DNA of 64,000 nucleotides from Nocardioides silvaticus (GCF_003160695.1 NZ_QGDD01000001.1:962187-1026186); one strand, 5' to 3'; counted from the first letter of the stretch, positions 1-9,543 are shown. The notes: generated from the letters alone by a model not told the origin. Translations and numbers: made by a program.

Positions 1-93
1 GCCGGGCTGCGGCTCGTCGTGCTCGATCTCCTCGGCGACCAAGTAGTCGCGGACGACGGCGGCAGGATCGGCAGGATCGGCGGGCTCGCTCAC
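1..93 (-). CDS. YbjN-domain protein, N-terminal fragment
   Basis: Only the first 31 codons are in the window; the gene runs off the left edge. Read from a GTG at 93, the translation includes VVRDYLVAEEIEHDEPQPG. This resembles the start of the YbjN-like proteins that often follow mshA in actinobacteria. The frame begins 4 bp after the mshA stop, so the two are probably co-transcribed. Function is not known from the sequence. The family call rests on a short stretch plus the neighbour, so it is tentative. Confidence 0.5.
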   Translation of the reverse strand, partial: MSEPADPADPAAVVRDYLVAEEIEHDEPQPG

Positions 94-97
94 CCCG

Positions 98-1360
98 TCA
101 GCCTGCCACGGCCTCCCTCATCAACGACCCGGCACGCTCGTAGACGCCGAGGGTCTGCGCGGCCGTCGCGTCCCACGAGAACAGCCTCGCCTGCTCCAGC
201 GCACCGGCGGCGAGCCGGTCGCGGTGGGCCGGGTCCATCACGACGGATTCGAGAGCGCGGGCCCAGTCGACGGCGTCGTGGGTCGGGACCAGCAGGCCGC
301 TGCGGCCGTCGCGCACGACGGTGGTGAGGCCACCGACTGCGGCGGCGACGACCGGGGCGCCGGAGGCCTGGGCCTCGACGGCGACCAGCCCGAACGACTC
401 GTTGTAGGAGGGTACGGCGACGAGCGTGGCGGCGGCGTACCAGGCCGCGAGCTCGTCCTGCGGCACCGGCGGCACGAACCGCACGACGTCGGTGATGCCG
501 AGCTCGTCGGCCAGGTTGGCGAGCGCGGTGGGCCGCTCGAGACCGCTGCCGGAGGGACCGCCGACGATCGGGACGACCAGGCGGCTGCGGACCTCGGGGC
601 GGCGGCGGAGCAGCTCGGCGGTGGCGTGCAGCAGCACGTCCGGCGCCTTGAGCGGCTGGATCCGGCCGGCGAAGAGCAGCACGTGGGCGTCGGCGGGGAT
701 GCCGAGGGACGCCCGCGCGGCGGCCTGGTCCTGCGGGCGGAACACGGTGGCGTCGACGCCGGGGTGGACGACCTCGACGCGACCGGCCTCGGCGTCGTAC
801 AGGTTGATCAGCTGCTTGGCCTCGAGGTCGGTGTTAGCGATGAGGACGTCGGCGGCCTCGACGACCTGCTCCTCGCCGATGAGCCGCTCGGCGGGCTCGG
901 GCGTGTCGCCCTCGGCGAGCGCCTCGTTCTTCACCTTGGCCATCGTGTGCATGGAGTGCACCAGCGGCACGCCCCACCGGTCCCGCGCCAGCGCGCCGAC
1001 CTGCCCGGAGAGCCAGTAGTGGGAGTGCACGACGTCGTAGTGGCCCAGCGGCTGCGCCGCCTCGGCGCGCAGCACCTCGCGGGCGAAGACGCACAGCTGG
1101 CCGGGCAGCTGCTCCTTGGTGAGGCCTTCGAAGGGCCCGGCGTGCACGTTGGTGACCTGGACGCCGTCGCACAGCGGCATGACGGGGTCGAGGATGCTGC
1201 TCGTGGCCCGGGTGAAGATGTCGACCTCGATGCCGCGCGCCGCCAGCCGGCGGGCCACCTCGACGACGTACACGTTCATGCCGCCGGCGTCGCCCGTGCC
1301 CGGCTGGTCGAGGGGAGAGGTGTGGAGGCTGACCATCGCCACCCGGCGGATCTCCGTCAT
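98..1360 (-). CDS. mshA: D-inositol-3-phosphate glycosyltransferase
   Basis: First enzyme of mycothiol synthesis: it transfers GlcNAc from UDP-GlcNAc to 1L-myo-inositol 1-phosphate in the cytoplasm. The 420-residue product has the GT4 layout. [10 protein letters not shown] near residues 23-32 is the nucleotide-sugar and inositol-phosphate loop typical of MshA, and [10 protein letters not shown] in the C-terminal half carries the retaining-GT EX7E motif. The ATG at 1360 is chosen because a perfect AGGAGG lies 5 bases upstream; an open frame continues to 1450, but those residues do not belong to the family. Length matches the family. Mycothiol genes are restricted to actinobacteria, which supports the taxonomic call. 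Confidence 0.95.
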   Translation of the reverse strand: MTEIRRVAMVSLHTSPLDQPGTGDAGGMNVYVVEVARRLAARGIEVDIFTRATSSILDPVMPLCDGVQVTNVHAGPFEGLTKEQLPGQLCVFAREVLRAEAAQPLGHYDVVHSHYWLSGQVGALARDRWGVPLVHSMHTMAKVKNEALAEGDTPEPAERLIGEEQVVEAADVLIANTDLEAKQLINLYDAEAGRVEVVHPGVDATVFRPQDQAAARASLGIPADAHVLLFAGRIQPLKAPDVLLHATAELLRRRPEVRSRLVVPIVGGPSGSGLERPTALANLADELGITDVVRFVPPVPQDELAAWYAAATLVAVPSYNESFGLVAVEAQASGAPVVAAAVGGLTTVVRDGRSGLLVPTHDAVDWARALESVVMDPAHRDRLAAGALEQARLFSWDATAAQTLGVYERAGSLMREAVAG

Positions 1361-1448
1361 GCACACCTCCTGAGCCGTGGCTCGCACTCGACCGTAGCCC
1401 TCAACCAGGGTCGGCAGCCGTGCATTCCCGACTGCAAGACTGGTACCC

Positions 1449-2204
1449 ATGTCGCGCTCTCCTCAGGCTGTCGTCACCGGAGCGTCCAGCGGGATCGGAG
1501 CGGCCACGGCCCGCCGGCTCGCGGCGGAGGGGTACGACGTGATCTGCGCCGCTCGGCGGGCGGAGCGCATCGAGGCGCTGGCGGCGGAGATCGGCGGCAC
1601 CGCGGTCGTCTGCGACGTCACGGACGCCGACGACGTCGCGGCGCTGGTGGCTGCGGTCGGGGACCGGCTCGACCTGCTCGTCAACAACGCGGGCGGGGCC
1701 TTCGGCGCGACGCCCGTGGCGGAGGCGGACCCCGAGGAGTGGCGCCGGATGTACGACGTCAACGTGATCGGGCTGGTGCAGGTGACCCGCTCCCTGCTGC
1801 CCGCCCTGCTCCGCAGCGGCGGCGCAGGGGTCATCGTCAACGTGGGCTCGACGGCGGGCCGGGTCGCCTACGAGGGCGGGGGCGGCTACACCGCGGCCAA
1901 GCACGGCACCAAGGTCGTGACCGAGACCCTGCCGCTGGAGCTGTACGACCAGCCGGTGCGGGTCTGCGAGGTGGCGCCGGGCATGGTCCGCACCGACGAG
2001 TTCGCGCTGGTGCGGTTCGGCGGCGACCAGGAGAAGGCCGACGCGGTCTATGCCGGCGTGCCGGACCCGCTGACCGCCGAGGACGTCGCCGACGCCATCA
2101 CCTGGGTCGCCACCCGCCCGGTTCACGTCAACATCGACTCGCTCGTCATCCGTCCGCGGGCCCAGGCCGCCCAGCACAAGGTGCACCGGCTCCCGACGAC
2201 CTAG
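1449..2204 (+). CDS. Short-chain dehydrogenase/reductase, NADP-type
   Basis: A 251-residue classical [11 protein letters not shown] at about residues 11-18 is the dinucleotide-binding glycine motif, NNAGG is the structural motif, and YTAAK supplies the catalytic Tyr and Lys. Arginines follow the second beta strand (CAARRAERI), which usually indicates NADP(H). The proteins nearest in style are annotated as serine/3-hydroxy acid dehydrogenases of the YdfG type, but the substrate cannot be read here. It is divergent from mshA, with about 90 bp between the starts, and convergent with the next gene. A short AGCCCTGAGGGCT hairpin sits just after the stop. Confidence 0.85.
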   Translation: MSRSPQAVVTGASSGIGAATARRLAAEGYDVICAARRAERIEALAAEIGGTAVVCDVTDADDVAALVAAVGDRLDLLVNNAGGAFGATPVAEADPEEWRRMYDVNVIGLVQVTRSLLPALLRSGGAGVIVNVGSTAGRVAYEGGGGYTAAKHGTKVVTETLPLELYDQPVRVCEVAPGMVRTDEFALVRFGGDQEKADAVYAGVPDPLTAEDVADAITWVATRPVHVNIDSLVIRPRAQAAQHKVHRLPTT

Positions 2205-2225
2205 GGCATCGAGGAGCCCTGAGGG

Positions 2226-2771
2226 CTAGGAGGCCTCCGGCCAGGTCGCCAGCGGCGCGGCGTGCAGCGCGATGGTGCCGACGTCGACGTGGTTGCCCTC
2301 GGTGACCTCGACCCAGGTGGCCACGTCCGCGTCCGCTCCGCCGCCGAGGTACTGCGGTTCCACGAACCGTCGGGTGTCGTCGGCGGCGCTCGGGCACTGG
2401 GCGACCCACAGCGTGTAGCGGCCCTCGGCGAGACCGACCGCTGTCCACCGGGCGGCGACCGGCTGCCCGGGGATCGCCGCGACGACATCCTCGCCGCCGT
2501 CCATGACCAGGCCGTCGTCGTCGTACACGACGATGCAGATGTCCTCCGGCTCCAGGTCCGCTGCGGCCTGGGGCCAGGTGACGGTGGCGGCGAGCGCGCC
2601 GCCGGTGGGTGGCGGCACGGGCTCGGCCGTCCGCCCGCTCCCGGCGACGGAGCCCCGCAGGTCCAGCGTCGCGGTCGTGCGCTCGCTGAACGGTGCGAGC
2701 GCAGCGATGCCGATCGCTACCCCGCAGACTCCGAGCCCGACGGCGCGACGGTACGCGCGACCGAATCGCAT
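2226..2771 (-). CDS. Secreted or membrane-anchored hypothetical protein
   Basis: 181 residues. A basic N-terminus (MRFGRAYRRA) is followed by a hydrophobic stretch at about 11-30, consistent with a signal peptide or anchor. After a Pro/Ala/Gly linker comes an acidic, beta-rich domain with YTLWVAQC and TVTWPQ-like strands, so it is probably extracytoplasmic. No lipobox or catalytic motif is visible and I do not recognise the family. It is convergent with the SDR gene (21 bp between stops) and upstream of nothing obviously linked. Confidence 0.65.
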   Translation of the reverse strand: MRFGRAYRRAVGLGVCGVAIGIAALAPFSERTTATLDLRGSVAGSGRTAEPVPPPTGGALAATVTWPQAAADLEPEDICIVVYDDDGLVMDGGEDVVAAIPGQPVAARWTAVGLAEGRYTLWVAQCPSAADDTRRFVEPQYLGGGADADVATWVEVTEGNHVDVGTIALHAAPLATWPEAS

Positions 2772-2908
2772 CGGTTCCTCCCCTGGTCCCCCGACCTCGC
2801 CGACCGTGTCGGCGCTCCCTCACGAACGATTGGAGCACGTCCGGCGGCGGGACCTCGGGGTCTTTCCCAGGGCGCTACCGCATCCGGCAACGCTCGGGCG
2901 AGGGCGCG

Positions 2909-3598
2909 TCAGCCGAGGGCGCGGTCGAGCGCCGCCTCGACGTGCAGCGTGGTGCAGGGGAAGACCGGCAGGTCGGAGTCGGCCTGCTTGACGAGGAGCT
3001 CGAGCTCGGAGCAGCCGAGGATGATGCCGCCGGCGCCGGCGTCCCACAGCTCGTCGATGAGGGAGACGACGTACTTCCGCGAGTCGTCGACGACCTTCCC
3101 GTGGACCAGCTCGTCGTAGATGATCCGGTTGAGCTCGTCGTGGTGGGAGGCGTCGGGCGTGAGCACCTCCAGGCCGTGGCGGGAGATCCGCTCGGTGAAG
3201 AAGGTGCGGCTCATCGCGAACCGGGTGCCGATGAGGGCCATCGACTCGACGTCCTGGGCGCGGCCGGCCTCGGCGACGACGTCGGCGAGGTGGAGCAACG
3301 GGATGTCGATCGCGGCCTCGACCTGCTCGGCGACGCGGTGGAAGGTCGTGGTGCAGAGCATCAGGAACTCCGCGCCGGCCCGCTCGACCGACCTCGCGGC
3401 GGCGGCGAGGACGTCGGCGACGCCGTCCCAGTCCTCGGCCTCCTGCAGGGCGGTGACCTCGGCGAACTCGACGCTCGCCATGACGGTCTTGGCGGAGTGG
3501 AGACCGCCCAGCCGCTCCTCGACCCCACGGTTGAGCAACTCGTAGTAGGCCGCGCTGCTCTCCCAGCTCATGCCCCCGACGAGGCCGATCGTCTGCAT
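2909..3598 (-). CDS. Aspartate/glutamate racemase family protein
   Basis: 229 residues, full length for the cofactor-independent Asp/Glu racemase family. The N-terminus [16 protein letters not shown] is characteristic. The two catalytic cysteines are present: C82 in LMLCTTTFH and C196 in ILGCSE. The first motif reads CTTT where most members have CNT, a change in the substrate pocket, so the substrate may not be plain aspartate. Predicted cytosolic. Divergent from typA with 57 bp between starts. Confidence 0.88.
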   Translation of the reverse strand: MQTIGLVGGMSWESSAAYYELLNRGVEERLGGLHSAKTVMASVEFAEVTALQEAEDWDGVADVLAAAARSVERAGAEFLMLCTTTFHRVAEQVEAAIDIPLLHLADVVAEAGRAQDVESMALIGTRFAMSRTFFTERISRHGLEVLTPDASHHDELNRIIYDELVHGKVVDDSRKYVVSLIDELWDAGAGGIILGCSELELLVKQADSDLPVFPCTTLHVEAALDRALG

Positions 3599-3655
3599 GG
3601 CCGCAGTCTCTCACGATGCAAGGTCACCGGGGATGCGCGGATAGGCTGTTCCCTC

Positions 3656-5560
3656 GTGTCTGAGATGAAGCGAACCGACCTGCGCAACGTCGCCATCGTG
3701 GCGCACGTGGACCACGGCAAGACCACGTTGGTCGACGCGATGTTGCACCAGGCGGGCGCCTTCACCGCGCACCAGGCCGAGGGCGTCGCCGAGCGGGTCA
3801 TGGACTCCGGCGACCTCGAGCGCGAGAAGGGCATCACAATCCTCGCCAAGAACACGGCCGTCCACTACACGGGGCCGTCGGCGCAGGAGCTCGCCGGCGG
3901 CGCGATGACGATCAACATCATCGACACCCCCGGCCACGCCGACTTCGGTGGCGAGGTGGAGCGCGGGCTGTCGATGGTCGACGGCATCGTGCTGCTCGTC
4001 GACGCCTCCGAGGGCCCGCTTCCGCAGACCCGGTTCGTGCTCCGCAAGGCGCTCAACGCCGACATGCCGGTGATCCTCGTGGTCAACAAGACCGACCGCG
4101 CCGACGCCCGCATCGACGAGGTCGTCGACGAGACCTACGAGCTGTTCATGGACCTGCTCGACGAGAACCACAGCCAGGACGCGCTCGACTTCCCCGTCGT
4201 GTTCGCCTCCGGCAAGGCCGGCATCGCCTCGCTCTCCAAGCCCGAGAACGGCGGGCTGCCCGAGGGCTCCGACCTCGAGCCGCTGTTCCGCACGATCTTG
4301 GAGACCATCCCCGCGCCGGAGTACGACGACGGCGCGCCGCTCCAGGCCCACGTCACCAACCTCGACGCCTCCCCGTTCCTCGGCCGGCTCGCGCTGCTGC
4401 GGATCAAGCAGGGCACCCTGAAGAAGGGCCAGCAGGTCGCGTGGATGCGCCGCGACGGCGAGGTCAAGAACGTCAAGATCACCGAGCTGCTCGTCACCGA
4501 GGGCCTCGAGCGCAAGCCCGGCGAGAGCGCCGGACCGGGTGACATCGTGGCGGTCGCCGGCATCCCGGACATCACGATCGGCGAGACGCTGGCCGACCCG
4601 GACAACCCGGTCGCGCTGCCGCTCATCCACGTCGACGAGCCGGCGATCTCGATGACCATCGGCACCAACACCTCCCCGCTGGTCGGCAAGGGCGGCAAGG
4701 GCCACAAGGTCACAGCCCGCCTGGTCAAGGACCGCCTCGACTCCGAGCTGATCGGTAACGTCTCGCTCCGGGTCCTCCCCACCGAGCGCCCCGACGCCTG
4801 GGAGGTCCAGGGCCGCGGCGAGCTGGCGCTGGCGATCCTCGTCGAGCAGATGCGCCGCGAGGGCTACGAGCTCACCGTCGGCAAGCCGCAGGTGGTCACC
4901 AAGGAGGTCGACGGCAAGCTGCACGAGCCGTTCGAGCGGCTCACCATTGACGCACCCGAGGAGTTCCTCGGCACGATCACCGAGCTGCTCGCCAACCGCA
5001 AGGGCCGGATGGAGGGCATGACGAACCACGGCACCGGCTGGGTGCGGATGGAGTTCGTCGTACCCGCCCGCGGCCTGATCGGCTTCCGCACCGACTTCCT
5101 CACCGAGACCCGCGGCACCGGCATCGCCCACCACATCTCCGAGGGCTACTTCCCCTGGGCCGGCGAGATCCGCTCACGCGCCTCCGGCTCACTGGTCGCC
5201 GACCGCGCAGGGGCCGCGACGGCGTACGCCATGACCTCGCTGCAGGAGCGCGGCATCCTCTTCGTCGAGCCGTCCACCGAGGTCTACGAGGGCATGATCG
5301 TCGGCGAGAACTCGCGTGCCGACGACATGGACGTCAACATCACCAAGGAGAAGCAGCAGACCAACATCCGGTCCGCCACCTCCGACAACTTCGAGAAGCT
5401 CATCCCCCCGAAGAAGCTCTCGCTCGAGCAGTGCCTCGAGTTCTGCCGCGAGGACGAGTGCGTCGAGATCACCCCCGAGACCGTCCGCATCCGCAAGGTC
5501 GTCCTCGACCAGAACGAGCGGGCCAAGATGGCCTCCCGGGCGCGGAAGGGTACGCGCTGA
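3656..5560 (+). CDS. typA: Ribosome-associated translational GTPase TypA/BipA
   Basis: 634 residues. EF-G-like GTPase that binds the ribosome and helps 50S assembly and growth under stress. G-motifs are clear: [10 protein letters not shown] (P-loop), DTPGHADF (G3) and NKTDRAD (G4), followed by the EF-Tu-like beta barrel, the EF-G III/V-like domains and the family-specific C-terminal domain ([10 protein letters not shown]). The GTG at 3656 gives [19 protein letters not shown]; the ATG at 3665 is an equally possible start three codons later. The open frame extends far upstream but is non-homologous there. The hairpin-containing repeat 46 bp after the stop may terminate it. Confidence 0.96.
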   Translation: MSEMKRTDLRNVAIVAHVDHGKTTLVDAMLHQAGAFTAHQAEGVAERVMDSGDLEREKGITILAKNTAVHYTGPSAQELAGGAMTINIIDTPGHADFGGEVERGLSMVDGIVLLVDASEGPLPQTRFVLRKALNADMPVILVVNKTDRADARIDEVVDETYELFMDLLDENHSQDALDFPVVFASGKAGIASLSKPENGGLPEGSDLEPLFRTILETIPAPEYDDGAPLQAHVTNLDASPFLGRLALLRIKQGTLKKGQQVAWMRRDGEVKNVKITELLVTEGLERKPGESAGPGDIVAVAGIPDITIGETLADPDNPVALPLIHVDEPAISMTIGTNTSPLVGKGGKGHKVTARLVKDRLDSELIGNVSLRVLPTERPDAWEVQGRGELALAILVEQMRREGYELTVGKPQVVTKEVDGKLHEPFERLTIDAPEEFLGTITELLANRKGRMEGMTNHGTGWVRMEFVVPARGLIGFRTDFLTETRGTGIAHHISEGYFPWAGEIRSRASGSLVADRAGAATAYAMTSLQERGILFVEPSTEVYEGMIVGENSRADDMDVNITKEKQQTNIRSATSDNFEKLIPPKKLSLEQCLEFCREDECVEITPETVRIRKVVLDQNERAKMASRARKGTR

Positions 5561-5605
5561 CCGGGTAGGGGCGGGGGCGCCGGGCGGTGAAGGTAGCTGC
5601 CGGGC

Positions 5606-5665
5606 GCGGGATACCCGGCCGACCGGGTATCCCGCGGGTTGTCAGCCATTGCAAGAGCGGACAAC
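5606..5665. repeat. Left 60-bp inverted repeat
   Basis: This 60-bp segment recurs in inverted orientation at 6761-6820, with 55 of 60 bases matching by my alignment. Its outer half is a near-perfect 30-bp palindrome (GCGGGATACCCGGCC and its complement, one mismatch). Its inner half is bounded by GTTGTC and GACAAC. The pair encloses exactly one gene. The outer hairpin could also terminate typA. Whether it is a mobile-element end or a REP-like palindrome cannot be decided from one locus. Confidence 0.85.
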
Positions 5666-5725
5666 GCGTGGCTCAGGCTGACAAGTCCGGGCGCCGCACG
5701 GTCCTCAGGCTTGCCACCGACTGAC

Positions 5726-5734
5726 TTATCCACA
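5726..5734 (+). promoter_or_regulatory. Perfect DnaA-box sequence
   Basis: TTATCCACA matches the DnaA-box consensus exactly and lies about 52 bp before the chosen start of the AbiEi/DUF559 gene, inside the inverted-repeat-bounded segment. A single box is not an origin. It may be chance, or a regulatory site tying the gene to replication. Confidence 0.4.
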
Positions 5735-5786
5735 GCTCGGCTCCTGCCGGGTGGCGGCGAGCCGCGTACGGCGGGATGGTCTCGGC

Positions 5787-6731
5787 ATGGACCCGCGACT
5801 GCTCGCCATCTGCGTCGACCACGGTGTGTTCCTCCGGCACGAGGCCAACGACCTCGGCTACCGGGACGACACGATCAAGAAGCTGGTCGACACGAAGGCA
5901 TGGCACCGGGTGCGACGTGGCGCCTACGTCTTCGGTCAGACCTGGCGCGCGGCCGACACCGCCGAGCGGTACCGCCTGTTCTGCCTGGCCACGATCCGGC
6001 AGTCCAATGTGGAGGTCATCCCGTCCCACACCTCGGCGGTCGCCTTCAACGGAGGACCGCTGTGGGGCCTTAACCTCTCGGTCTCCCACCTGACCAGACC
6101 CGACGGCAAGACCGGTCGATCGGCTGCCGGCGTGCGTCAGCATCGCGGCGTCCTCCTCGACGGCGACGTCGTCGATGTCGACGGGCGGCGGGTGATGGCG
6201 CCCACGCGAGCGCTGCTCGAGACCACGACCGTCGCCCCCGTCGAGGCCTGCATCTGCGTGGCCGACGACTTCCTCCGGCGCGGGCTCACGACTTCCGAGC
6301 AGTTGAGGTCGCGGTACGCCTTGATGACGAGCTGGCCGTCGACCCTCACTACCGACCTGGTGGTCCGGCTGGCGGACGGCCTTCACGAGTCAGTCGGCGA
6401 GACACGCACCGGCTACATGATCTGGCGCGCAGGCCTTCCCCGCCCGGAGCTGCAGGTCGAGGTGTGCGACGAGAACGGCACGGTGATCGGTCGGGTCGAC
6501 TTCGCGTGGCCCGAGCACCGGCTGTTCCTCGAGTTCGACGGCTTGCAGAAATATGTCAAGCACCTCGGACCAGGCGAGACCGTCGCCGACGTGGTCCTGC
6601 GCGAAAAGCATCGCGAGGAGCAGATCTGCATGCTCACTGGTTGGCGTTGCGTCCGCATCACTTGGGACGACTTGCAGCGCCCGGAGGTCATCGTCCAGCG
6701 GATCCGCAACCTGATGGCTGCTGCCGCGTGA
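5787..6731 (+). CDS. AbiEi-type antitoxin/DUF559-like protein
   Basis: 314 residues from the ATG at 5787 (MDPRLLAICVDHG). The N-terminal ~50 residues form a winged-helix-like segment ending RRGAYVFG, as in the 'type IV TA AbiEi antitoxin domain' proteins of actinobacteria. The C-terminal third (GRVDFAWPEHRLFLEFDG, then REEQICMLTGWRCVRITWDDL) has the D...E and late basic/tryptophan pattern of DUF559/Vsr-like PD-(D/E)XK nuclease folds. No AbiEii nucleotidyltransferase toxin partner is adjacent, so it is a solo gene. It is the only gene between the two 60-bp inverted repeats. A function in DNA binding or cleavage is inferred, not shown. Confidence 0.75.
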   Translation: MDPRLLAICVDHGVFLRHEANDLGYRDDTIKKLVDTKAWHRVRRGAYVFGQTWRAADTAERYRLFCLATIRQSNVEVIPSHTSAVAFNGGPLWGLNLSVSHLTRPDGKTGRSAAGVRQHRGVLLDGDVVDVDGRRVMAPTRALLETTTVAPVEACICVADDFLRRGLTTSEQLRSRYALMTSWPSTLTTDLVVRLADGLHESVGETRTGYMIWRAGLPRPELQVEVCDENGTVIGRVDFAWPEHRLFLEFDGLQKYVKHLGPGETVADVVLREKHREEQICMLTGWRCVRITWDDLQRPEVIVQRIRNLMAAAA

Positions 6732-6760
6732 CGGCCCTAGGTTGTCCGCTCCTCCCATGG

Positions 6761-6820
6761 GTTGTCCGCCTCTGCAATGGCTGACAACCCGTGGGATACC
6801 CGGCCGGCCGGGTATCCCGC
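6761..6820. repeat. Right 60-bp inverted repeat
   Basis: Inverted counterpart of 5606-5665 (5 mismatches). The outer 30 bp form a hairpin with a single mismatch and sit between two convergent genes, so it can also serve as a bidirectional terminator. A shorter extra copy of GGTTGTCCGC lies just inside, at about 6740-6749. Confidence 0.85.
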
Positions 6821-6853
6821 GCCCTCCCGAGCACCCCGCCCCGCCACCAACCC

Positions 6854-7957
6854 CTACCCCGCCAACCTCTCCCCGGTAGCCGTGTCGAAGAGGTGCACCC
6901 GCTCGGGGTCGGCGGTGAGCAGCACCTGCTGACCGCGTTGGAAGTCGTGGCGACCCTCGACGCGGGCGACGACCTGGTGGAGGACGCCGTCGGCGGGCTG
7001 GTCGGAGACGCCGGTGGGGGTGGCGTAGAGGAAGGCGTCGGCGCCGAGGTCCTCCACGACGGCGACGGTGACGGGGTAGCCGGTTTCGCCGTGGGCGGCG
7101 ACGCGCCAGGCCTCGGGGCGTACGCCGATGGTGACCTCGCCGGTCGAGGAGGCGGCTGCGGCGCGGGAGATCGGGAGTTCGTAGCCGTCGACGACCGCGA
7201 CGCCGTCGCCGGCGGTCTTGGCGGAGAGCAGGTTCATGGCGGGGGAGCCGATGAAGCCGGCGACGAAGAGGTTGGCGGGGCGGTCGTAGAGGGCGAGCGG
7301 GGTGTCGACCTGCTGGAGCACGCCGTCCTTCATGACGGCGACCCGGTCGCCCATCGTCATCGCCTCGACCTGGTCGTGGGTGACGTAGACGGTGGTGACG
7401 CCGAGCCGCTGCTGGAGGGCGGCGATCTGCGTGCGGGTGGAGACGCGCAGCTTGGCGTCGAGGTTCGAGAGCGGCTCGTCCATCAGGAAGACCTGGGGCT
7501 TCCGGACGATCGCGCGGCCCATGGCGACGCGCTGCCGCTGGCCGCCGGAGAGGGCGCGCGGCTTGCGGTCGAGGTACTCGGTGAGGTCGAGCAGCTTGGC
7601 CGCCTCCTCCACCCGCTGCCGGCGCTCGGCCTTCGGCACGCCCGCGATCTTGATCGCGAAGCCCATGTTGTCGGCGACCGTCATGTGCGGGTAGAGCGCG
7701 TAGTTCTGGAACACCATCGCGATGTCACGGTCCTTCGGTGCGACCTTCGTGACGTCGTTGTCGCCGATCCAGATCGAGCCCGAGGTGCACTCCTCGAGCC
7801 CGGCCAGCATCCGCAGCGACGTCGACTTCCCGCACCCGGACGGGCCGACGAGCACCATGAACTCGCCGTCCTCGATGGTCAGGTCGAAGTCGCAGACAGC
7901 TGCCCGGCTGGCACCCGGGTAGATGTGCTCAGCATGGTCGAAACGCACCGTCGCCAT
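6854..7957 (-). CDS. Sugar ABC transporter ATPase (MalK/UgpC/MsmK type)
   Basis: 367 residues from the ATG at 7957 (RBS-like GAGAGGA). It powers sugar uptake by the two permeases encoded divergently. Walker A GPSGCGKST is at 38-46, the Q-loop is in VFQNYALYPHMTV, the signature is LSGGQRQR, Walker B is VFLMDEPLSNLDAK and the switch His is in VTHDQ. About 125 C-terminal residues form the MalK-type OB-fold regulatory domain (TIGVRPEAW). The complete set of carbohydrate-uptake subunits lies next door, so assignment to that transporter is likely, though such ATPases often serve several transporters. Confidence 0.93.
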   Translation of the reverse strand: MATVRFDHAEHIYPGASRAAVCDFDLTIEDGEFMVLVGPSGCGKSTSLRMLAGLEECTSGSIWIGDNDVTKVAPKDRDIAMVFQNYALYPHMTVADNMGFAIKIAGVPKAERRQRVEEAAKLLDLTEYLDRKPRALSGGQRQRVAMGRAIVRKPQVFLMDEPLSNLDAKLRVSTRTQIAALQQRLGVTTVYVTHDQVEAMTMGDRVAVMKDGVLQQVDTPLALYDRPANLFVAGFIGSPAMNLLSAKTAGDGVAVVDGYELPISRAAAASSTGEVTIGVRPEAWRVAAHGETGYPVTVAVVEDLGADAFLYATPTGVSDQPADGVLHQVVARVEGRHDFQRGQQVLLTADPERVHLFDTATGERLAG

Positions 7958-8022
7958 GGCGGTCCTCTCAGCGGGTCGATCGATCGCGAGACACCGTACG
8001 GCGAGAAGCGGCCGCCGTCTAG

Positions 8023-8036
8023 TGGAAGCGCTCTCA
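8023..8036. promoter_or_regulatory. LacI-type operator O1
   Basis: TGGAAGCGCTCTCA, a pseudo-palindrome centred on the CG of AGCGCT and typical of LacI/CcpA-family operators. It lies in the divergent promoter region, nearer the ATPase gene. The identical 14-mer recurs at 8133-8146. The LacI-family regulator at the end of the locus is the obvious candidate binder. Confidence 0.7.
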
Positions 8037-8132
8037 GACCCAGCAACCCAGCTGAAACACGAATTTTGCGCTCCTGCGACAGAATCGTTGACACCCCGTG
8101 TGACGCATGTCATGGTGACGGCGGAAAAAGTG

Positions 8133-8146
8133 TGGAAGCGCTCTCA
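8133..8146. promoter_or_regulatory. LacI-type operator O2
   Basis: Second identical TGGAAGCGCTCTCA, 110 bp from the first (close to 10.5 helical turns), placed 77 bp before the binding-protein start. The same-face spacing would allow repression by looping; this is an inference. Confidence 0.7.
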
Positions 8147-8222
8147 CACCCGTCCACCCCACAGGTCCGGCTCGAGCCGGAGTCGAAGCAACGACGAACA
8201 GCAGCACGTCAGGAGTGTCACC

Positions 8223-9524
8223 GTGAGCAACACGCCCCTCCCCCGCATCCGGCGCACCTTCGCCGCCGGCGCCATCACCACCCTCGTCGTCACGCTCGCC
8301 GCGGCCTGCGGTGGCAACGACGACCCCACCAAGTCGGCCGAGCAGGAGAGCCTCGAAGAGGGCGAGTCGCTCACCATCACCACGTTCGGCGAGTTCGGCT
8401 ACGACGCCCTCATCGAGGAGTGGAACGCGGCGAACCCCGAGATCCAGGTCGAGCAGACCAAGGTCTCGCTCTGGGACGACTGGAAGAACGAGCTCAACAC
8501 CAAGCTGCAGGCGGGCTCCGGGCTCCCGGACATCGTCGCCGTCGAGGGCGACTTCATGCCGGCCCTCGTCGCCGCTCCCGACCGCTGGGTCGACCTCTCG
8601 CAGGACGAGGTCGAGGGCCGCTGGCTGGACTTCAAGGAGGCGGCCGCGACCACCGAGGACGGTGCGCTGCTCGGCTACGCCACCGACGCCGGCCCCGAGG
8701 CCATCTGCTACCGCGCCGACCTCTTCGAGGAGGCCGGCCTGCCGAGCGACCGCGAGGAGGTCGCCGCGCTGATGACCACCTGGGAGGACTACTTCGCGCT
8801 CGGCGAGGAGTTCGTCAAGAACTCCGACGCCTACTGGTACGACGCCAGCGGCTCGGTCGCCCAGGCCATGCTGAACCAGGTCGAGTACCCCTTCGAGGAG
8901 GCCGACAACACCGTCAACCTCGACAACGAGGGGCTCGCCAACGTCTACGAGACGGTCTCCCGCTACTCGGAGTCGCTCTCGCCGCAGGTCCCCCAGTGGA
9001 GCGACGACTGGACCGCCAACTTCAACGACGGCAAGGTCGCGACGGTGCCGTGCCCGGGCTGGATGCGCAGCAACATCCGCGACAACACCGGTGACCCGGC
9101 GCCCAAGGGCGTCGTGTGGGACATCGCCGACGTCTTCCCCGGCGGCGGCGGCAACTGGGGCGGGTCCTACCTGACGATCCCGAAGACCTCGCCGCACCAG
9201 ACCGAGGCGCTGGAGTTCATCACCTGGATCACCGCCCCTGAGCAGCAGGCGAAGATCTTCCAGCTCACCGGCAACTTCCCCTCGCAGGTCGACGCGCTGG
9301 CCGACCCCACGGTGACGGGGGCGACCGACGAGTACTTCAACGACGCCCCTGCCGGCGAGATCTTCTCCAACCGCGCCGAGGCGATCACCGTCCAGCCCTA
9401 CCACGGTCCGCTCTACTCCGACATCCTCGGAAAGTTCCAGGATGCGATCAACCGGGTCGACCAGGGCACCGACCCCCAGAAGTCCTGGGACACCTTCACC
9501 CAGGAGGTCGCGGCACTCCAGTGA
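8223..9524 (+). CDS. Extracellular sugar-binding lipoprotein
   Basis: 433 residues from the GTG at 8223, chosen for AGGAG 7 bases upstream and the signal peptide that follows. A basic N-terminus and hydrophobic core end in a lipobox (LAAAC, then GGND), so it is lipid-anchored outside the membrane. The rest is a type-1 solute-binding protein (ITTFGEFGYDALIEEWNAAN, then PEQQAKIFQLTGNFPS near the end). It delivers sugar to the permeases encoded after it. The GH1 enzyme in the operon suggests a beta-glucoside or cello-oligosaccharide ligand. Two LacI-type operators lie upstream. Confidence 0.93.
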   Translation: MSNTPLPRIRRTFAAGAITTLVVTLAAACGGNDDPTKSAEQESLEEGESLTITTFGEFGYDALIEEWNAANPEIQVEQTKVSLWDDWKNELNTKLQAGSGLPDIVAVEGDFMPALVAAPDRWVDLSQDEVEGRWLDFKEAAATTEDGALLGYATDAGPEAICYRADLFEEAGLPSDREEVAALMTTWEDYFALGEEFVKNSDAYWYDASGSVAQAMLNQVEYPFEEADNTVNLDNEGLANVYETVSRYSESLSPQVPQWSDDWTANFNDGKVATVPCPGWMRSNIRDNTGDPAPKGVVWDIADVFPGGGGNWGGSYLTIPKTSPHQTEALEFITWITAPEQQAKIFQLTGNFPSQVDALADPTVTGATDEYFNDAPAGEIFSNRAEAITVQPYHGPLYSDILGKFQDAINRVDQGTDPQKSWDTFTQEVAALQ

Positions 9525-9543
9525 TCCCTGGCTGACGCGAACC

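Noticed and set aside
5726..5734. DnaA box considered as part of a replication origin
   Set aside because: One box only; no cluster, no AT-rich unwinding region, no dnaA/dnaN genes.
5606..6820. Repeat-bounded segment considered as a classical insertion sequence
   Set aside because: No transposase gene inside, and no target-site duplication could be recognised at the ends.
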